From Streptomyces brevispora (GTDB lineage: Bacteria > Actinomycetota > Actinomycetes > Streptomycetales > Streptomycetaceae), in contig NZ_VIWW01000001.1 of assembly GCF_007829885.1 (NCBI RefSeq), positions 6,324,001-6,388,000 on the forward strand: DNA of 64,000 nt. The letters are read 5' to 3'. Under the pieces are notes generated by a model. That model was not told where the DNA came from. It saw nothing but the letters and a program-made list of their open reading frames with translations, and ran no database searches. Positions 26,892 to 36,460 of this stretch are shown here, in pieces (within the stretch, counting starts at the first letter, position 1; each line of letters opens with the position of its first letter). The translations under genes and the position numbers were made by a program.

Positions 26892-28967
26892 GTGACCCGC
26901 ATGGATGATCGGGTAGCGGGTGCCCTGTCACTCCCGGACGACTGGCCCGCCCACCCGGACCTCAGTCTCGCCCTGAACCGTATGGGCAGCTTCGACTGGG
27001 ACCTCGACAGCGGCCTCATGCACATGGACCAGCCCGCCCTCGACGTGTTCGACCTCCGGGCCGACGAGTACGACAACAGTCCGGTGACACTCGCGACACG
27101 AGTGCCGCCCGGCGAGGGCATGCGGCTGGACGCCATGGTCGCGCAGGCGCTCAAGAGCGGGCGGAGCAACTACGGGGCGTACTTCCGCATCGTGCGCCGC
27201 GACGGGAGCCTGCGCTGGACCCACACCCAGGGTTTCGTCCGGCGCGACGCGACCGGGCGGCCCCGCCGGATCATCGGCATCGTCCGGGACGCCACCCAGG
27301 AGCTGGCCGACTCCACCGCCCGCCGCGAGCTGGACGAGGAGCGTCGGCGTCGCACCAGCCTGGTGGAGAGCACCACGGCCGCGCTGGCCCACGCACGTAC
27401 CGTCAAGGACGTCACGGACGTGCTCAAGGACTCCCAGGGGCTGGCGCTCCTGGGGGCGACGAGCCTGGTCATGGGGCTGCTGGAGGCCGGGCGCATCCAT
27501 CTGGTGGCGGACGGTCCCGAGGGCTCCTTCGTGCCGGGCACCCGTTACACCCGGACGGACGAGCCGTACCCGATGAGTGAGGTCGTCCGCACGCTCACCC
27601 CCCGCTTCATCGAGTCCGCCAAGGACTTCGCCACCTCGTACCCGATCCTGTGGCCCCACATCAGCCACCTCGGCATCACCTCGGCGGCCTATCTGCCGCT
27701 GATCGCCCAGGCCCGCCCCATCGGCGCACTCGGGCTGCTCTACAGCGACAAGGACGGGTTCACCCTCGACGAACGCAATCTGCTGGTCGCCCTCGGCAGC
27801 TCCATCGCCCAGAGCCTGCAACGGGCCATGCTCTACGAGCAGGAGCACGACCTCGCCGAGGGGCTCCAGCAGGCCATGCTGCCGCGCCGGATTCCCGAGG
27901 TGCAGGGCGCGCAGATCGCCGTCCGCTACCGTCCGGCCCGGATGGGCCGGGACATCGGCGGCGACTGGTACGACATCATCCCGCTGCCCGGTGGCCGGGT
28001 GGGCGCCGTCATCGGTGACGTCCAGGGGCACGACATCCGTGCGGCCGCCGTCATGGGCCAGCTGCGCATCGTGCTGCGGGCCTACGCGGCCGAGGGCCAC
28101 AGCCCCGCGACGGTGGTGGCCCGGGCCTCCGTCTTCCTGCACGAGCTCGACACCGACCGCTTCGCCACCTGCACCTATGCCGAGGCCGACCTGACCACCG
28201 GAGTCGTGCAGGTGGTCCGGGCCGGTCATGTGGACCCGCTGGTGCGCGACGCCGACGGGAGCTGTCGCAAGGTGCCCGTGGACGGCGGGCTGCCGTTGGG
28301 GCTCTCCGCCGAGTTCGGCCGGCTGGAGTACCCGGTCAGCACCGTCGAGCTGGATCCCGGCCAGACCATGGTGCTGTTCACCGACGGCCTGGTGGAACTG
28401 CCCGGCGCCGACCTCGACGAGGGGATGCAGCTGCTGGCCGACATGGTCAGGAACGGCCCGCAGGACCTCCAGCAACTGGCCGACCGGCTCTGCCGGTCGG
28501 CCGACCAGCGCGGTGGCGAGGACGACGTCGCGGTGCTGCTGCTGCGGCGCAAGGCCGCCCACGCCCCGCAGCCCGGCGGCCGGCTCCAGCAGCAGGTGGC
28601 GCACAACGACCCCGAGGCGCTGAGCTCGGCACGCCACATGATCCGGGCGGCGGTGCGGGCCTGGGGCGCGAAGGACCGGGCCGACGAGGTCGAACTGGCC
28701 GCCGACGAGCTGATCACCAACGCGCTGATGCACACCGACGGCGGAGCGATCGTCACCATCCGGGTGCTCACCGGCTCCGGGCGGCGGCTCCGGGTCGACG
28801 TCGAGGACCGGTCGAGCGCACTGCCGCGCCGCCGGGACGCCGGCGAATCGGGGGTGTCGGGCCGGGGGCTGCTGCTCGTGGACCGGCTGGCGGACGCCTG
28901 GGGTGTCGAGTCCCGGGGCACCGGCAAGTGCGTCTGGTGCGAGTTCGGCATTCCGCCGCGCGACTGA
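26892..28967 (+). CDS. PAS-GAF-PP2C phosphatase with C-terminal HATPase (Rsb-type regulator)
   Basis: The 691-residue signalling protein has a PAS domain (residues about 25-140), a GAF domain (about 160-310), a SpoIIE-type PP2C phosphatase and a RsbW-like HATPase. PP2C motifs are GGDWYDIIPL, GDVQGHDIRAAAVM, LFTDGLVE and GEDDVAVLLL. HATPase motifs are ELAADELITNALMHT and GRGLLLVDRLADAWG. Such proteins switch anti-sigma/anti-anti-sigma partners in stress signalling. Having both phosphatase and kinase-like modules in one chain is common in Streptomyces. The GTG at 26892 and ATG at 26901 are both possible starts. It is divergent from fprA. Confidence 0.9.
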   Translation: MTRMDDRVAGALSLPDDWPAHPDLSLALNRMGSFDWDLDSGLMHMDQPALDVFDLRADEYDNSPVTLATRVPPGEGMRLDAMVAQALKSGRSNYGAYFRIVRRDGSLRWTHTQGFVRRDATGRPRRIIGIVRDATQELADSTARRELDEERRRRTSLVESTTAALAHARTVKDVTDVLKDSQGLALLGATSLVMGLLEAGRIHLVADGPEGSFVPGTRYTRTDEPYPMSEVVRTLTPRFIESAKDFATSYPILWPHISHLGITSAAYLPLIAQARPIGALGLLYSDKDGFTLDERNLLVALGSSIAQSLQRAMLYEQEHDLAEGLQQAMLPRRIPEVQGAQIAVRYRPARMGRDIGGDWYDIIPLPGGRVGAVIGDVQGHDIRAAAVMGQLRIVLRAYAAEGHSPATVVARASVFLHELDTDRFATCTYAEADLTTGVVQVVRAGHVDPLVRDADGSCRKVPVDGGLPLGLSAEFGRLEYPVSTVELDPGQTMVLFTDGLVELPGADLDEGMQLLADMVRNGPQDLQQLADRLCRSADQRGGEDDVAVLLLRRKAAHAPQPGGRLQQQVAHNDPEALSSARHMIRAAVRAWGAKDRADEVELAADELITNALMHTDGGAIVTIRVLTGSGRRLRVDVEDRSSALPRRRDAGESGVSGRGLLLVDRLADAWGVESRGTGKCVWCEFGIPPRD

Positions 28968-28980
28968 CCTGCCGAATGAA

Positions 28981-28998
28981 TGCCGCCTTGCGGCGGCA
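28981..28998 (+). terminator. Short hairpin after the PP2C regulator
   Basis: TGCCGCC and GGCGGCA form a 7-bp stem with a 4-base loop 13 bases after the stop. Confidence 0.45.
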
Positions 28999-29111
28999 AT
29001 GAGCACAATCTGAAAGTAACAGAACGTAACATGTCTGCACTTGACCGTAACCGACCGAGAGAGATTGACTGCGACTTCGTCAGTCTTTGTCTTCGATGAC
29101 ATGAGGACCCG

Positions 29112-30494
29112 TTGGGTACTGAGCTACTGGCACCACTCGATCTGGCCTTCTGGCACCTCGAGTCCGATGCCCATCCCATGCACCTCGGCGCGCTGGCCGT
29201 CTTCTCCCCGGACGAGGGGCGGACTCCCGGCCCGGACGCCCTGCTGGAGCTGCTCGGCACCCGGGCCGCCGCGATCCCCCGGCTGCGCATGCGGGTACGG
29301 GACGTGCTGCTGCCGGTCGGCGGCGCGGCCTGGTCGGTGGACAAGGACTTCGACGTCCACCGCCACGTCATGCGGGTGGAGCCGCCCGGGGCGCGGGTGG
29401 CGGACGAGGCCGCGTTCATGGCGGCGGCCACCGGGCTCGCCGGTGAGCTGATGGAGCAGCCACTGCGAAGGGGGCTGCCGCCCTGGCAGATGTACGTCAT
29501 CGGCGGCGCCGCCGACGGCCCCTTCGCCGTCCTGGTCAAGCTCCACCACGCGCTCGCCGACGGGATGCGCGCGGTCGCGATCGGGGCCGGGATCTTCGAC
29601 GAGATCGCCTCCCTCGCGGGCCGCGGACGGGCCGGAGCGCCGGCCGTCCGGGCCCGGACGGTGCCGCCGCGCTCCTGGATGCCCGGCCCGCGTCAGGTCG
29701 CCGGACTCGCGCTCGGGCGGATCGAGGACCTCGGCCGGGCCTTCGGCGTCGGCGCCTCGCTGGTACGGGCCGGCCGCCTCGATCTGCGCGGCGCGACGGC
29801 GCTCAGTGCCAGCTCCAGCGGCACCCGCCGGCTGGCCACCGCCGATCTGGACCTCGACGCCGTACAGCGCATCCGCCGGGCCGCGGGCGGCACGTCCAAC
29901 GACGTCCTGCTCGCGGTCGTCGCCGGGGCGCTGCGCCGCTGGATGCTGGAGCGCGGTGAGCCGCTGCCCGGCGCCGATCCGCGCGCACTGGTCCCCGTCT
30001 CCCGGCGCCGTCCCGGCGGCTCCGCCGCCACCGGGAACCGGCTGTCCGCCTATCTGCTCGGCCTCCCCGTCTCCGAACCCGACCCCTGGGAGCGGCTGCG
30101 GGCGGTACGCGGCGCCATGGACCGCAACAAGTCCGCCGGGCCGCTGCGCGGGGCCGGCGCGGTCGCCGTGCTCGCCGATCAACTGCCGTCACTGGCCCAC
30201 CGCTTCGGCGCCCCACTCGCCGGGAGCGCGGCCAGGATGCTCTTCGACGTCCTGGTCACCAGCGTGCCGCTGCCGCGTTCGGCACTCTCGCTCGGCGGCT
30301 GCCCGCTGCGCGCGCTGTACCCGATGGCGCCGCTGGCCCGCGGCCAGTCGCTGGCCGTGGCGCTCACGACGTACGGCGGCAAGGTACAGGTCGGGCTGGT
30401 GGCCGACGGCAAGGCGCTGCCGGATCTGGAGCGGCTGGGGCGCTGCGCCGAGGACGAGGTGGCGGAGCTGCTCGCGCTGCTGCCCGTCCCCTGA
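29112..30494 (+). CDS. Wax ester synthase/diacylglycerol acyltransferase-like protein
   Basis: The 460-residue protein carries the WS/DGAT acyl-transfer motif HHALADGM (HHxxxDG) near residue 145, with the typical N-terminus LAPLDLAFWHLESDAHPMHLG. A conserved second half (TSNDVLLAVVAGALRRWML, VPVSRRRPG, GNRLSAYLLGLP) follows. These enzymes make triacylglycerol or wax esters from acyl-CoA. The start appears to be a TTG with GAGG six bases upstream; no in-frame ATG precedes it. It stands alone between the PP2C regulator and the fucose operon. Confidence 0.88.
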   Translation: MGTELLAPLDLAFWHLESDAHPMHLGALAVFSPDEGRTPGPDALLELLGTRAAAIPRLRMRVRDVLLPVGGAAWSVDKDFDVHRHVMRVEPPGARVADEAAFMAAATGLAGELMEQPLRRGLPPWQMYVIGGAADGPFAVLVKLHHALADGMRAVAIGAGIFDEIASLAGRGRAGAPAVRARTVPPRSWMPGPRQVAGLALGRIEDLGRAFGVGASLVRAGRLDLRGATALSASSSGTRRLATADLDLDAVQRIRRAAGGTSNDVLLAVVAGALRRWMLERGEPLPGADPRALVPVSRRRPGGSAATGNRLSAYLLGLPVSEPDPWERLRAVRGAMDRNKSAGPLRGAGAVAVLADQLPSLAHRFGAPLAGSAARMLFDVLVTSVPLPRSALSLGGCPLRALYPMAPLARGQSLAVALTTYGGKVQVGLVADGKALPDLERLGRCAEDEVAELLALLPVP

Positions 30495-30591
30495 CCGGCT
30501 GGGTTCGCGATCCGGGTGCCGGACCGGGAGGCTGGCACCATAGATCGGACAGATTCCCGAATATCTGCCGGAGTTGATGGTCTCCGAAGTG

Positions 30592-30621
30592 TTGACGTGC
30601 CCAAGTGATCCGATGAATATT
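30592..30621 (+). promoter_or_regulatory. Probable promoter of the fucose operon
   Basis: TTGACG at 30592-30597 and AATATT at 30616-30621 are separated by 18 bases, 42 bases before the chosen start of the first gene. The GATCCGATGAATATT context lies over the -10 and could be an operator. This is inferred from similarity to sigma-70-type consensus only. Confidence 0.4.
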
Positions 30622-30663
30622 TGCTTGGTGCACGAAGCGATCATCGGGGAGGGCGGCGGAGCC

Positions 30664-31647
30664 ATGCGGCGCAACAGGCTGGCAAGCAGCGGGGTCGAGG
30701 TCACCGAACTGTCCTTCGGGGCGGCCGCCATCGGCAATCTCTTCAGCGCCGTCGAACCGGCGCAGGCCGCGGCCGCCGTCGACGCGGCCTGGGACGAGGG
30801 CATCCGCTACTACGACACCGCCCCGCACTACGGACTGGGCCTCTCGGAGCGACGGCTCGGCGAGGCGCTGCGCGGCCGGCCCCGCGACTCGTACGTACTG
30901 TCCACCAAGGTCGGCCGGGTGCTCGACCCGCTGCCCGACTCCGGCCCCGCACCCTCCGAAGGGCTCTCCGAGGGCTTCGCCGTGCGGTCCACCCACCGCC
31001 GCCGCTGGGACTTCAGCGCCGCCGGTGTCCGTCGCAGCATCGAGGACAGCCTGGAACGGCTCGGCCTCGACCGCATCGACATCGCCTATCTGCACGACCC
31101 GGACGACCACGCGGAAGCCGCCTTCCACGAGGCCTATCCGGAACTGGAGAAGCTGCGCGCGCAGGGCGTGATCGGCGCGATCGGGGCCGGCATGAACCAG
31201 ACCGGGATGCTCACCCGCTTCGTCCACGACACCGACGTCGACGTGGTGCTCTGCGCCGGCCGCTACACCCTCCTCGACCAGTCCGCCCTGACCGATCTGC
31301 TGCCCGCCGCCGCGGCCCGCGGCCGCAGCGTCGTCGTCGGCGGGGTCTTCAACTCCGGCCTCCTCGCCGACCCGCGCCCCGGCGCCACGTACGACTACGC
31401 CGCCGCGCCCCTGAACGTCCTGGACCGGGCCCTGCGGCTGAAGGCCGTCACCGAGGGCCACGGCGTGCCGCTGCGCGCCGCCGCACTGCACTACCCGCTC
31501 ACCCATCCGGCCGTCGCCGGTGTGCTCGTCGGAACCCGCTCCGCGGACGAGGTGCGCGACGCCGCCGCGCTGCTGCGCGAACCGGTCCCCGACGAACTCT
31601 GGGACGAACTGCGTGACGAGGGCCTGCTGACCGAGAACGGACACTGA
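30664..31647 (+). CDS. Aldo/keto reductase, probable L-fucose (D-threo-aldose) 1-dehydrogenase
   Basis: The 327-residue protein is an (alpha/beta)8 NAD(P)-dependent oxidoreductase. The catalytic set is Asp and Tyr in YYDTAPHYGLGLSE, Lys in LSTKVGRVL and His in IAYLHDPDD. The conserved C-terminal cofactor loop is VAGVLVGTRSADEV. The ATG at 30664 gives the normal AKR N-terminus (RNRLASSGVEVTELSFG). The following mutarotase and lactonase genes, 1-base spacing each, argue for oxidation of L-fucose to the lactone. L-rhamnose or D-arabinose are alternative substrates. Confidence 0.85.
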   Translation: MRRNRLASSGVEVTELSFGAAAIGNLFSAVEPAQAAAAVDAAWDEGIRYYDTAPHYGLGLSERRLGEALRGRPRDSYVLSTKVGRVLDPLPDSGPAPSEGLSEGFAVRSTHRRRWDFSAAGVRRSIEDSLERLGLDRIDIAYLHDPDDHAEAAFHEAYPELEKLRAQGVIGAIGAGMNQTGMLTRFVHDTDVDVVLCAGRYTLLDQSALTDLLPAAAARGRSVVVGGVFNSGLLADPRPGATYDYAAAPLNVLDRALRLKAVTEGHGVPLRAAALHYPLTHPAVAGVLVGTRSADEVRDAAALLREPVPDELWDELRDEGLLTENGH

Positions 31648-31648
31648 C

Positions 31649-31960
31649 ATGCGTATCGCCCTGCACACCAAGGTCCGCGCCGACCGCATAGCGCAGTACG
31701 AGGCCGCGCACCGCGAGGTCCCGGCCGAGCTGACCCGTGCGATCCGCGCGGCCGGTGCCACCTCCTGGACGATCTGGCGCAGCGGAACCGAGCTGTTCCA
31801 CGTCATCGAGTGCGACGACTACGCCCGGCTCCTCGCCGAGCTGGAGGAGCTTCCCGTCAACGTCGCCTGGCAGGCCAGGATGGACGAACTCCTCGACGTC
31901 GCGCACGACTACTCCTCGGACGGCGCGGAAGCCGGACTCCCCGTCGCCTGGGAGCTGTGA
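31649..31960 (+). CDS. L-fucose/L-rhamnose mutarotase
   Basis: The 103-residue dimeric alpha/beta-barrel enzyme interconverts sugar anomers. Family signatures are RADRIAQYEAAHREVPAEL, the WTIWRSG core and LFHVIECDDY. The protein has normal length for the RhaM/FucM group. The start lies one base after the dehydrogenase stop and the stop is one base before the lactonase start, so the three genes form one tightly packed translation unit. Confidence 0.88.
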   Translation: MRIALHTKVRADRIAQYEAAHREVPAELTRAIRAAGATSWTIWRSGTELFHVIECDDYARLLAELEELPVNVAWQARMDELLDVAHDYSSDGAEAGLPVAWEL

Positions 31961-31961
31961 G

Positions 31962-32819
31962 ATGACCGTCCGCCCACGGATCGTCGACGCCCACCACCAC
32001 GTCTGGGAGCTCGCGGTACGCGACCAGGAATGGATCACCGGCGAGGAACTCGCTCCCCTGCGCCGCGACTTCACCCTCGACGACCTGGAGCCGGAGACCC
32101 GTGCCAACGGCGTGAGCGCCACCGTGCTCGTGCAGACCGTCACCGTCCCGGAGGAGACCCCCGAGCTCCTCGCACTCGCCGACGGCAGCGATCTGGTCGC
32201 CGGCGTCGTGGGCTGGAGCGATCTCACCGCACCGGACATCGCCGGCACCCTGGCCGCCCTTCGGGAGCTCCCCGGCGGCGACCGGCTCGTCTCACTGCGC
32301 CACCAGGTCCAGGGCGAACCCGACCCCGAATGGCTGCTGCGCGCCGACGTCCTGCGCGGACTGGCGGCGGTGGCCGACGCCGGGCTCGCCTACGACCTGG
32401 TGGTCCAGCCGCACCAGCTGCCCGCCGCCGCCAGGGCCGCCGCGCTCCTGCCCGGACTCACCTTCGTGCTCGACCACGCGGGCAAACCGCCGGTCGCCAC
32501 CGGGCAACTGCACCCCTGGGCCGACGATCTACGGGCACTCGCCGCCCTCCCCAACACCGTGTGCAAACTCTCCGGCCTGGTCACCGAGGCCGATGTGCAC
32601 ACCTGGACCGTGGACGGCCTGCGCCCGTACGCCGACACCGTCATCGACGCCTTCGGGCCGTCCCGGCTGATGTTCGGCTCGGACTGGCCGGTGTGCCGGC
32701 TCGCGGCCACGTACACCGAGGTCGTCGAGGCCGCCCGCACCCTCGTGGACGGCCTCGGACACGACGAGCGCAACGCCGTCCTCGCCACCACCGCCGAGCG
32801 CGTGTACGGCCTCCGGTAG
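31962..32819 (+). CDS. Amidohydrolase, probable L-fucono-1,5-lactonase
   Basis: The 285-residue COG3618-type amidohydrolase has the metal motif VDAHHHVW at the N-terminus, HQVQGEPDPEWL, FVLDHAGKPP, and the catalytic LMFGSDWPVCRL. It would open the lactone made by the upstream dehydrogenase. The ATG follows the mutarotase stop by one base. Downstream aldonate dehydratase and aldolase genes are not in the operon here, so the later steps must be encoded elsewhere. Confidence 0.88.
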   Translation: MTVRPRIVDAHHHVWELAVRDQEWITGEELAPLRRDFTLDDLEPETRANGVSATVLVQTVTVPEETPELLALADGSDLVAGVVGWSDLTAPDIAGTLAALRELPGGDRLVSLRHQVQGEPDPEWLLRADVLRGLAAVADAGLAYDLVVQPHQLPAAARAAALLPGLTFVLDHAGKPPVATGQLHPWADDLRALAALPNTVCKLSGLVTEADVHTWTVDGLRPYADTVIDAFGPSRLMFGSDWPVCRLAATYTEVVEAARTLVDGLGHDERNAVLATTAERVYGLR

Positions 32820-32853
32820 GCACCGAGGCGACGGCTGCGGCAGGCTGGGAGCC

Positions 32854-33714
32854 ATGCCCGAACTGCCGGAAGTCGAAGCCCTGCGGGTCTTCCTCGACGA
32901 CCACCTGGTCGGCAGGGAGATCGACCGCGTACTGCCGCTCGCCGTCAGCGTCCTGAAGACCTACGACCCGCCGCTCACCGCCCTGCACGGCGGCACGGTC
33001 ACCGGCGTCCTGCGGCACGGCAAGTTCCTGGACATCGCCGTCGGCCCGCTGCACCTGGTCACCCACCTCGCGCGGGCCGGCTGGCTCCGGTGGAGGGACG
33101 GCTTCCCCGCCACCCCGCCGCGCCCCGGCAAGGGACCCCTGGCCCTGCGCACCGTACTCACCGGCGGCGACGGCTTCGACCTCACCGAGGCGGGCACCAC
33201 CAAACGCCTCGCCGTCCACCTCGTGCACGACCCTGCCGCGGTGCCCGGCGTGGCCCGCCTCGGGCCCGACCCGCTGGCCCCCTCCTTCGACCGTGCCACG
33301 TTCGCCGCACTGCTCGACGGGGAAAACCGCCGGATCAAGGGGGCGCTGCGCGACCAGTCGCTCATCGCCGGCATCGGCAACGCCTACAGCGACGAGATCC
33401 TGCACGTCGCGAAGATGTCGCCCTTCAAGCTCACCGCGCACCTCACCGACGACGAGATCACCCGGCTCCACACGGCCCTGCGCACCACCCTGGACGACGC
33501 CGTCGCCCGCTCCAGCGGACTCGCGGCGGGAAAGCTCAAGGCCGAGAAACGGAGCGGGATGCGGGTCCACGGACGTACCGGCCAGGCCTGCCCGGTCTGC
33601 GGGGACACCGTCCGCGAGGTCTCCTTCAGTGACTCCTCGCTCCAGTACTGCCCGACCTGCCAGACCGGCGGGAAACCACTGGCCGACCGCAGGCTCTCCA
33701 GACTGCTCAAGTAG
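32854..33714 (+). CDS. Fpg/Nei-family DNA glycosylase/AP lyase
   Basis: The 286-residue base-excision repair protein starts MPELPEVE, giving the catalytic Pro2 and Glu3 after Met removal. The helix-two-turn-helix is around DQSLIAGIGNAYSDEIL. A C-terminal zinc finger CPVCGDTVREVSF...YCPTCQ is followed by a short tail. Class assignment between MutM and Nei is not secure; the missing long MutM loop features favour a Nei-like actinobacterial member. It is 34 bases after the lactonase stop and may be read from the same promoter. Confidence 0.9.
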   Translation: MPELPEVEALRVFLDDHLVGREIDRVLPLAVSVLKTYDPPLTALHGGTVTGVLRHGKFLDIAVGPLHLVTHLARAGWLRWRDGFPATPPRPGKGPLALRTVLTGGDGFDLTEAGTTKRLAVHLVHDPAAVPGVARLGPDPLAPSFDRATFAALLDGENRRIKGALRDQSLIAGIGNAYSDEILHVAKMSPFKLTAHLTDDEITRLHTALRTTLDDAVARSSGLAAGKLKAEKRSGMRVHGRTGQACPVCGDTVREVSFSDSSLQYCPTCQTGGKPLADRRLSRLLK

Positions 33715-33802
33715 CCCGCGCGGCGCGTGAGATCACGCGGCCGTGAACCACTCGTCCCATCGCACCGCCCGGCAGCTGGAGAGCGGTCTAAACTCCGGCC
33801 TC

Positions 33803-34555
33803 ATGCTGCGCGTACTCGCCGTCGACGACGAAGAACCCGCCCTCGAGGAGCTCCTGTACCTCCTGCGCGCCGATCCCCGCATCCGCAGTGCCGAAGGAGC
33901 CACCGGGGCCACCGAGGCGCTGCGCCGCATCGGCGGCGCCGTCGATGCGGGGCCCGAGGACGCCGCCGCCATCGACGTCGTCTTCCTCGACATCCACATG
34001 GCGGGGCTCACCGGACTCGACGTCGCCCAGCTGCTGGCCGGGTTCGCCGCGCCCCCGCTCATCGTCTTCGTCACCGCCCACGAGGGTTTCGCGGTGCACG
34101 CCTTCGACCTCAAGGCCGTCGACTACGTCCTCAAGCCCGTACGCCGCGAACGCCTCGCCGAAGCGGTACGCCGCGTCGCCGAACAGGTCGGCGACCGCTC
34201 CGCACCCGGCCACGACACCGCGCAGGACCAGATCCCGGTCGAACTGGGCGGAGTCATCCGCTTCGTCCCGATCGACGACATCGCGTACGCCGAGGCCCAG
34301 GGCGACTACGCGCGGCTGCACACCGCCACCGGCAGCCACCTGGTCCGCGTCCCCCTGACCACCCTGGAGGAACGCTGGCGCACCCGCGGTTTCGTACGCA
34401 TCCACCGCCGCCACCTCGTGGCGCTCGGCCGGATCGACGAACTGCGGCTCGACGCGGGCAGCATGAGCGTGCGCATCGGCACCGCGGAACTAGCCGTCAG
34501 CCGTCGCCACACCCGCGCACTGCGCGATCTGCTGATGCGGCAGGGCGCCCGCTGA
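33803..34555 (+). CDS. LytTR-family response regulator
   Basis: The 250-residue regulator has a receiver domain: acidic pair VDDEEPALEE, phosphorylation Asp in VVFLDIHMAGLTGL, Thr in IVFVTAHEGF and Lys in VDYVLKPVRRE. A C-terminal LytTR DNA-binding domain follows (VELGGVIRFVPIDDIAYAEA, RIHRRHLVAL). The ATG at 33803 starts directly at MLRVLAVDDEE; a GTG 20 codons upstream is less likely. It is in a same-strand block with a symporter pair and the LytS-type kinase, its obvious partner. Confidence 0.92.
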   Translation: MLRVLAVDDEEPALEELLYLLRADPRIRSAEGATGATEALRRIGGAVDAGPEDAAAIDVVFLDIHMAGLTGLDVAQLLAGFAAPPLIVFVTAHEGFAVHAFDLKAVDYVLKPVRRERLAEAVRRVAEQVGDRSAPGHDTAQDQIPVELGGVIRFVPIDDIAYAEAQGDYARLHTATGSHLVRVPLTTLEERWRTRGFVRIHRRHLVALGRIDELRLDAGSMSVRIGTAELAVSRRHTRALRDLLMRQGAR

Positions 34556-34619
34556 CCAGGGGCTACCCGCGTTCGAATCCCTTCCCAGCGGGGTCAGGTG
34601 CTGCGTACACTCCGGCCCC

Positions 34620-34982
34620 ATGTCCGCAGAGTCAACACCCCGGCGAGAAGTGGTGACGGGGGAGCCCCGGCGCGTGCGTCCGCTGCCGCGCTACCGCACC
34701 CAGTCGGAGATCGACGAACAGACCGCGCTGGGCGGTGCCTACGTACGCTCGTTGATGCGCAGCCAACTGCGCGCGGGGCTCACCGCCTTCGCCGTGCTCG
34801 CCGTCGTCACCGGCACCCTGCCGCTGGTCTTCGCGGCGCTGCACAGCGACGCGATCGTCTGGGCCGTGCTCGGCTTCGCCGCCTACCCGCCGCTCACGCT
34901 GATCGCCTGGTGGTACGTGCGCCGGGCCGAACGCAACGAGCACGACTTCGCCCGGCTCGTGGAAGGCCGCCCCGCACAGTGA
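34620..34982 (+). CDS. Small membrane protein of DUF485 type
   Basis: The 120-residue protein has a charged N-terminus and two hydrophobic segments (AFAVLAVVTGTLPLVFAAL and VWAVLGFAAYPPLTLIAWWY). In other bacteria a small DUF485 protein precedes acetate-type symporters, and here its stop overlaps the symporter start by four bases (GTGA). It probably supports symporter assembly or activity. Confidence 0.75.
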   Translation: MSAESTPRREVVTGEPRRVRPLPRYRTQSEIDEQTALGGAYVRSLMRSQLRAGLTAFAVLAVVTGTLPLVFAALHSDAIVWAVLGFAAYPPLTLIAWWYVRRAERNEHDFARLVEGRPAQ

Positions 34983-36460
34983 GCCGCACGTACGCGGTGG
35001 CGGCCGTCGCCGCGGTCGTACTCGCCACCGTCCTCGTCGGCGGATTCGGGCTGCGCATATCCCGCACCACCTCCGACTTCTACGTCGCCTCCCGCACCGT
35101 ACGGCCACGCCTCAACGCGGCCGCGATCAGCGGCGAGTACCTCTCCGCCGCCTCCTTCCTCGGCATCGCGGGACTGGTACTGGTGCACGGGCCCGACATG
35201 CTCTGGTACCCGGTGGGCTACACCGCCGGGTATCTGGTGCTGCTGGTCTTCGTCGCCGCGCCGCTGCGCCGCTCGGGGGCGTACACGCTGCCCGACTTCG
35301 CCGAGGGACGGCTCGAGTCCCGGCAGGTGCGCCGGCTCGTCAGCGTGCTCGTCGTCGGAGCGGGGTGGCTCTACCTCGTCCCCCAGCTCCAGGGCGCCGG
35401 ACTCACCCTCAAGATCCTCACCGGGGCGCCCGGCTGGCTCGGCGATGTCCTCGTCGCCTCCGTGGTCGTACTCGCCGTCGCCGCGGGCGGGATGCGCTCC
35501 ATCACCTTCGTCCAGGTCTTCCAGTACTGGCTGAAACTGACCGCGCTCCTCGTGCCCGCCATCTTCCTCGTACTGGCCTGGCAGGGTGACGGACGGCCCC
35601 GCGTCACCTTCGATGAGCAACTGTCCGTCTTCCGCGCCGACCACCCGCTCTACGCCACCTACGGGCTCATCGTCGCCACCTTCCTCGGCACCATGGGCCT
35701 GCCGCACGTCGTCGTCCGCTTCTACACCAGCCCCAACGGCCGCGACGCCCGCCGCACCACCGTCGCCGTCCTCGCCCTGATCGGCGTCTTCTACCTGCTG
35801 CCGCCCGTCTACGGCGCCCTCGGCAGGCTGTACGCCCCCGAGCTCATCCGGGGCGGCGACGCGGACGCGGCCGTACTGCTGCTGCCCGGCCGGGTCATCG
35901 ACGGACTCGGCGGCGACCTGCTCGGCGCGCTCATCGCGGGCGGCGCCTTCGCCGCCTTCCTGTCCACCGCCTCCGGACTGACCATGGCCGTCGCCGGAGT
36001 GATCACCCAGGACGTCCTGCCCTCGCGCGGTGTACGGCACTTCCGGCTGGCCACCGTCCTCGCCATCTCCGTCCCGCTGGCCGGCTCCCTGATGGTCAGC
36101 CGGGTGCCCGTCGCCGACTCGGTGGGGATGGCGTTCGCCGTGTCCGCGTCCTCGTTCTGCCCGCTGCTCGTCCTCGGCATCTGGTGGCGCCGGCTCACCC
36201 CGCCCGGAGCCGCCGCCGGACTCCTCCTCGGCGGCGGCTCCGCACTGCTCTCCGTCGCGATCACCGTCAGTGGCGCGGTGCGCCCGCCCGGCTGGCCGCA
36301 CGCCCTGCTCGCCTGGCCGGCCGTCTGGTCCGTGCCCGTCGGCTTCCTCGCCATGATCCTCGTCTCGCTCGCCAGCCAGAGCCGGATTCCGGCCGGCACG
36401 AACGCCGCCATGACCCGCTTCCACCTGCCCGAAGCGCTCACCTCAGGGAGGCACCGGTGA
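34979..36460 (+). CDS. Sodium:solute symporter, ActP-like
   Basis: The 493-residue transporter of the SSS family has about 13 membrane segments. Typical motifs are DFYVASRTVRPRLNAAAISG, EYLSAASFLGIAGLVL, TLPDFAEGRLESRQVR and AFAAFLSTASGLTMAVAGVI. The likeness to cation/acetate symporters suggests a monocarboxylate substrate, which is inference. The GTG at 34979 overlaps the DUF485-type gene, and its own stop overlaps the kinase start. It therefore sits between the two halves of a two-component system. Confidence 0.88.
   Translation: MSRTYAVAAVAAVVLATVLVGGFGLRISRTTSDFYVASRTVRPRLNAAAISGEYLSAASFLGIAGLVLVHGPDMLWYPVGYTAGYLVLLVFVAAPLRRSGAYTLPDFAEGRLESRQVRRLVSVLVVGAGWLYLVPQLQGAGLTLKILTGAPGWLGDVLVASVVVLAVAAGGMRSITFVQVFQYWLKLTALLVPAIFLVLAWQGDGRPRVTFDEQLSVFRADHPLYATYGLIVATFLGTMGLPHVVVRFYTSPNGRDARRTTVAVLALIGVFYLLPPVYGALGRLYAPELIRGGDADAAVLLLPGRVIDGLGGDLLGALIAGGAFAAFLSTASGLTMAVAGVITQDVLPSRGVRHFRLATVLAISVPLAGSLMVSRVPVADSVGMAFAVSASSFCPLLVLGIWWRRLTPPGAAAGLLLGGGSALLSVAITVSGAVRPPGWPHALLAWPAVWSVPVGFLAMILVSLASQSRIPAGTNAAMTRFHLPEALTSGRHR

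Noticed and set aside
26928..29102. A 724-codon minus-strand frame opposite the PP2C regulator.
   Set aside because: It has antisense composition and no recognisable motif, while the plus strand has four clear domains.
34598..34978. An upstream extension of the symporter frame by about 127 codons.
   Set aside because: It is Arg-rich shadow sequence over the DUF485-type gene; the GTG at 34979 with the GTGA overlap is the natural start.
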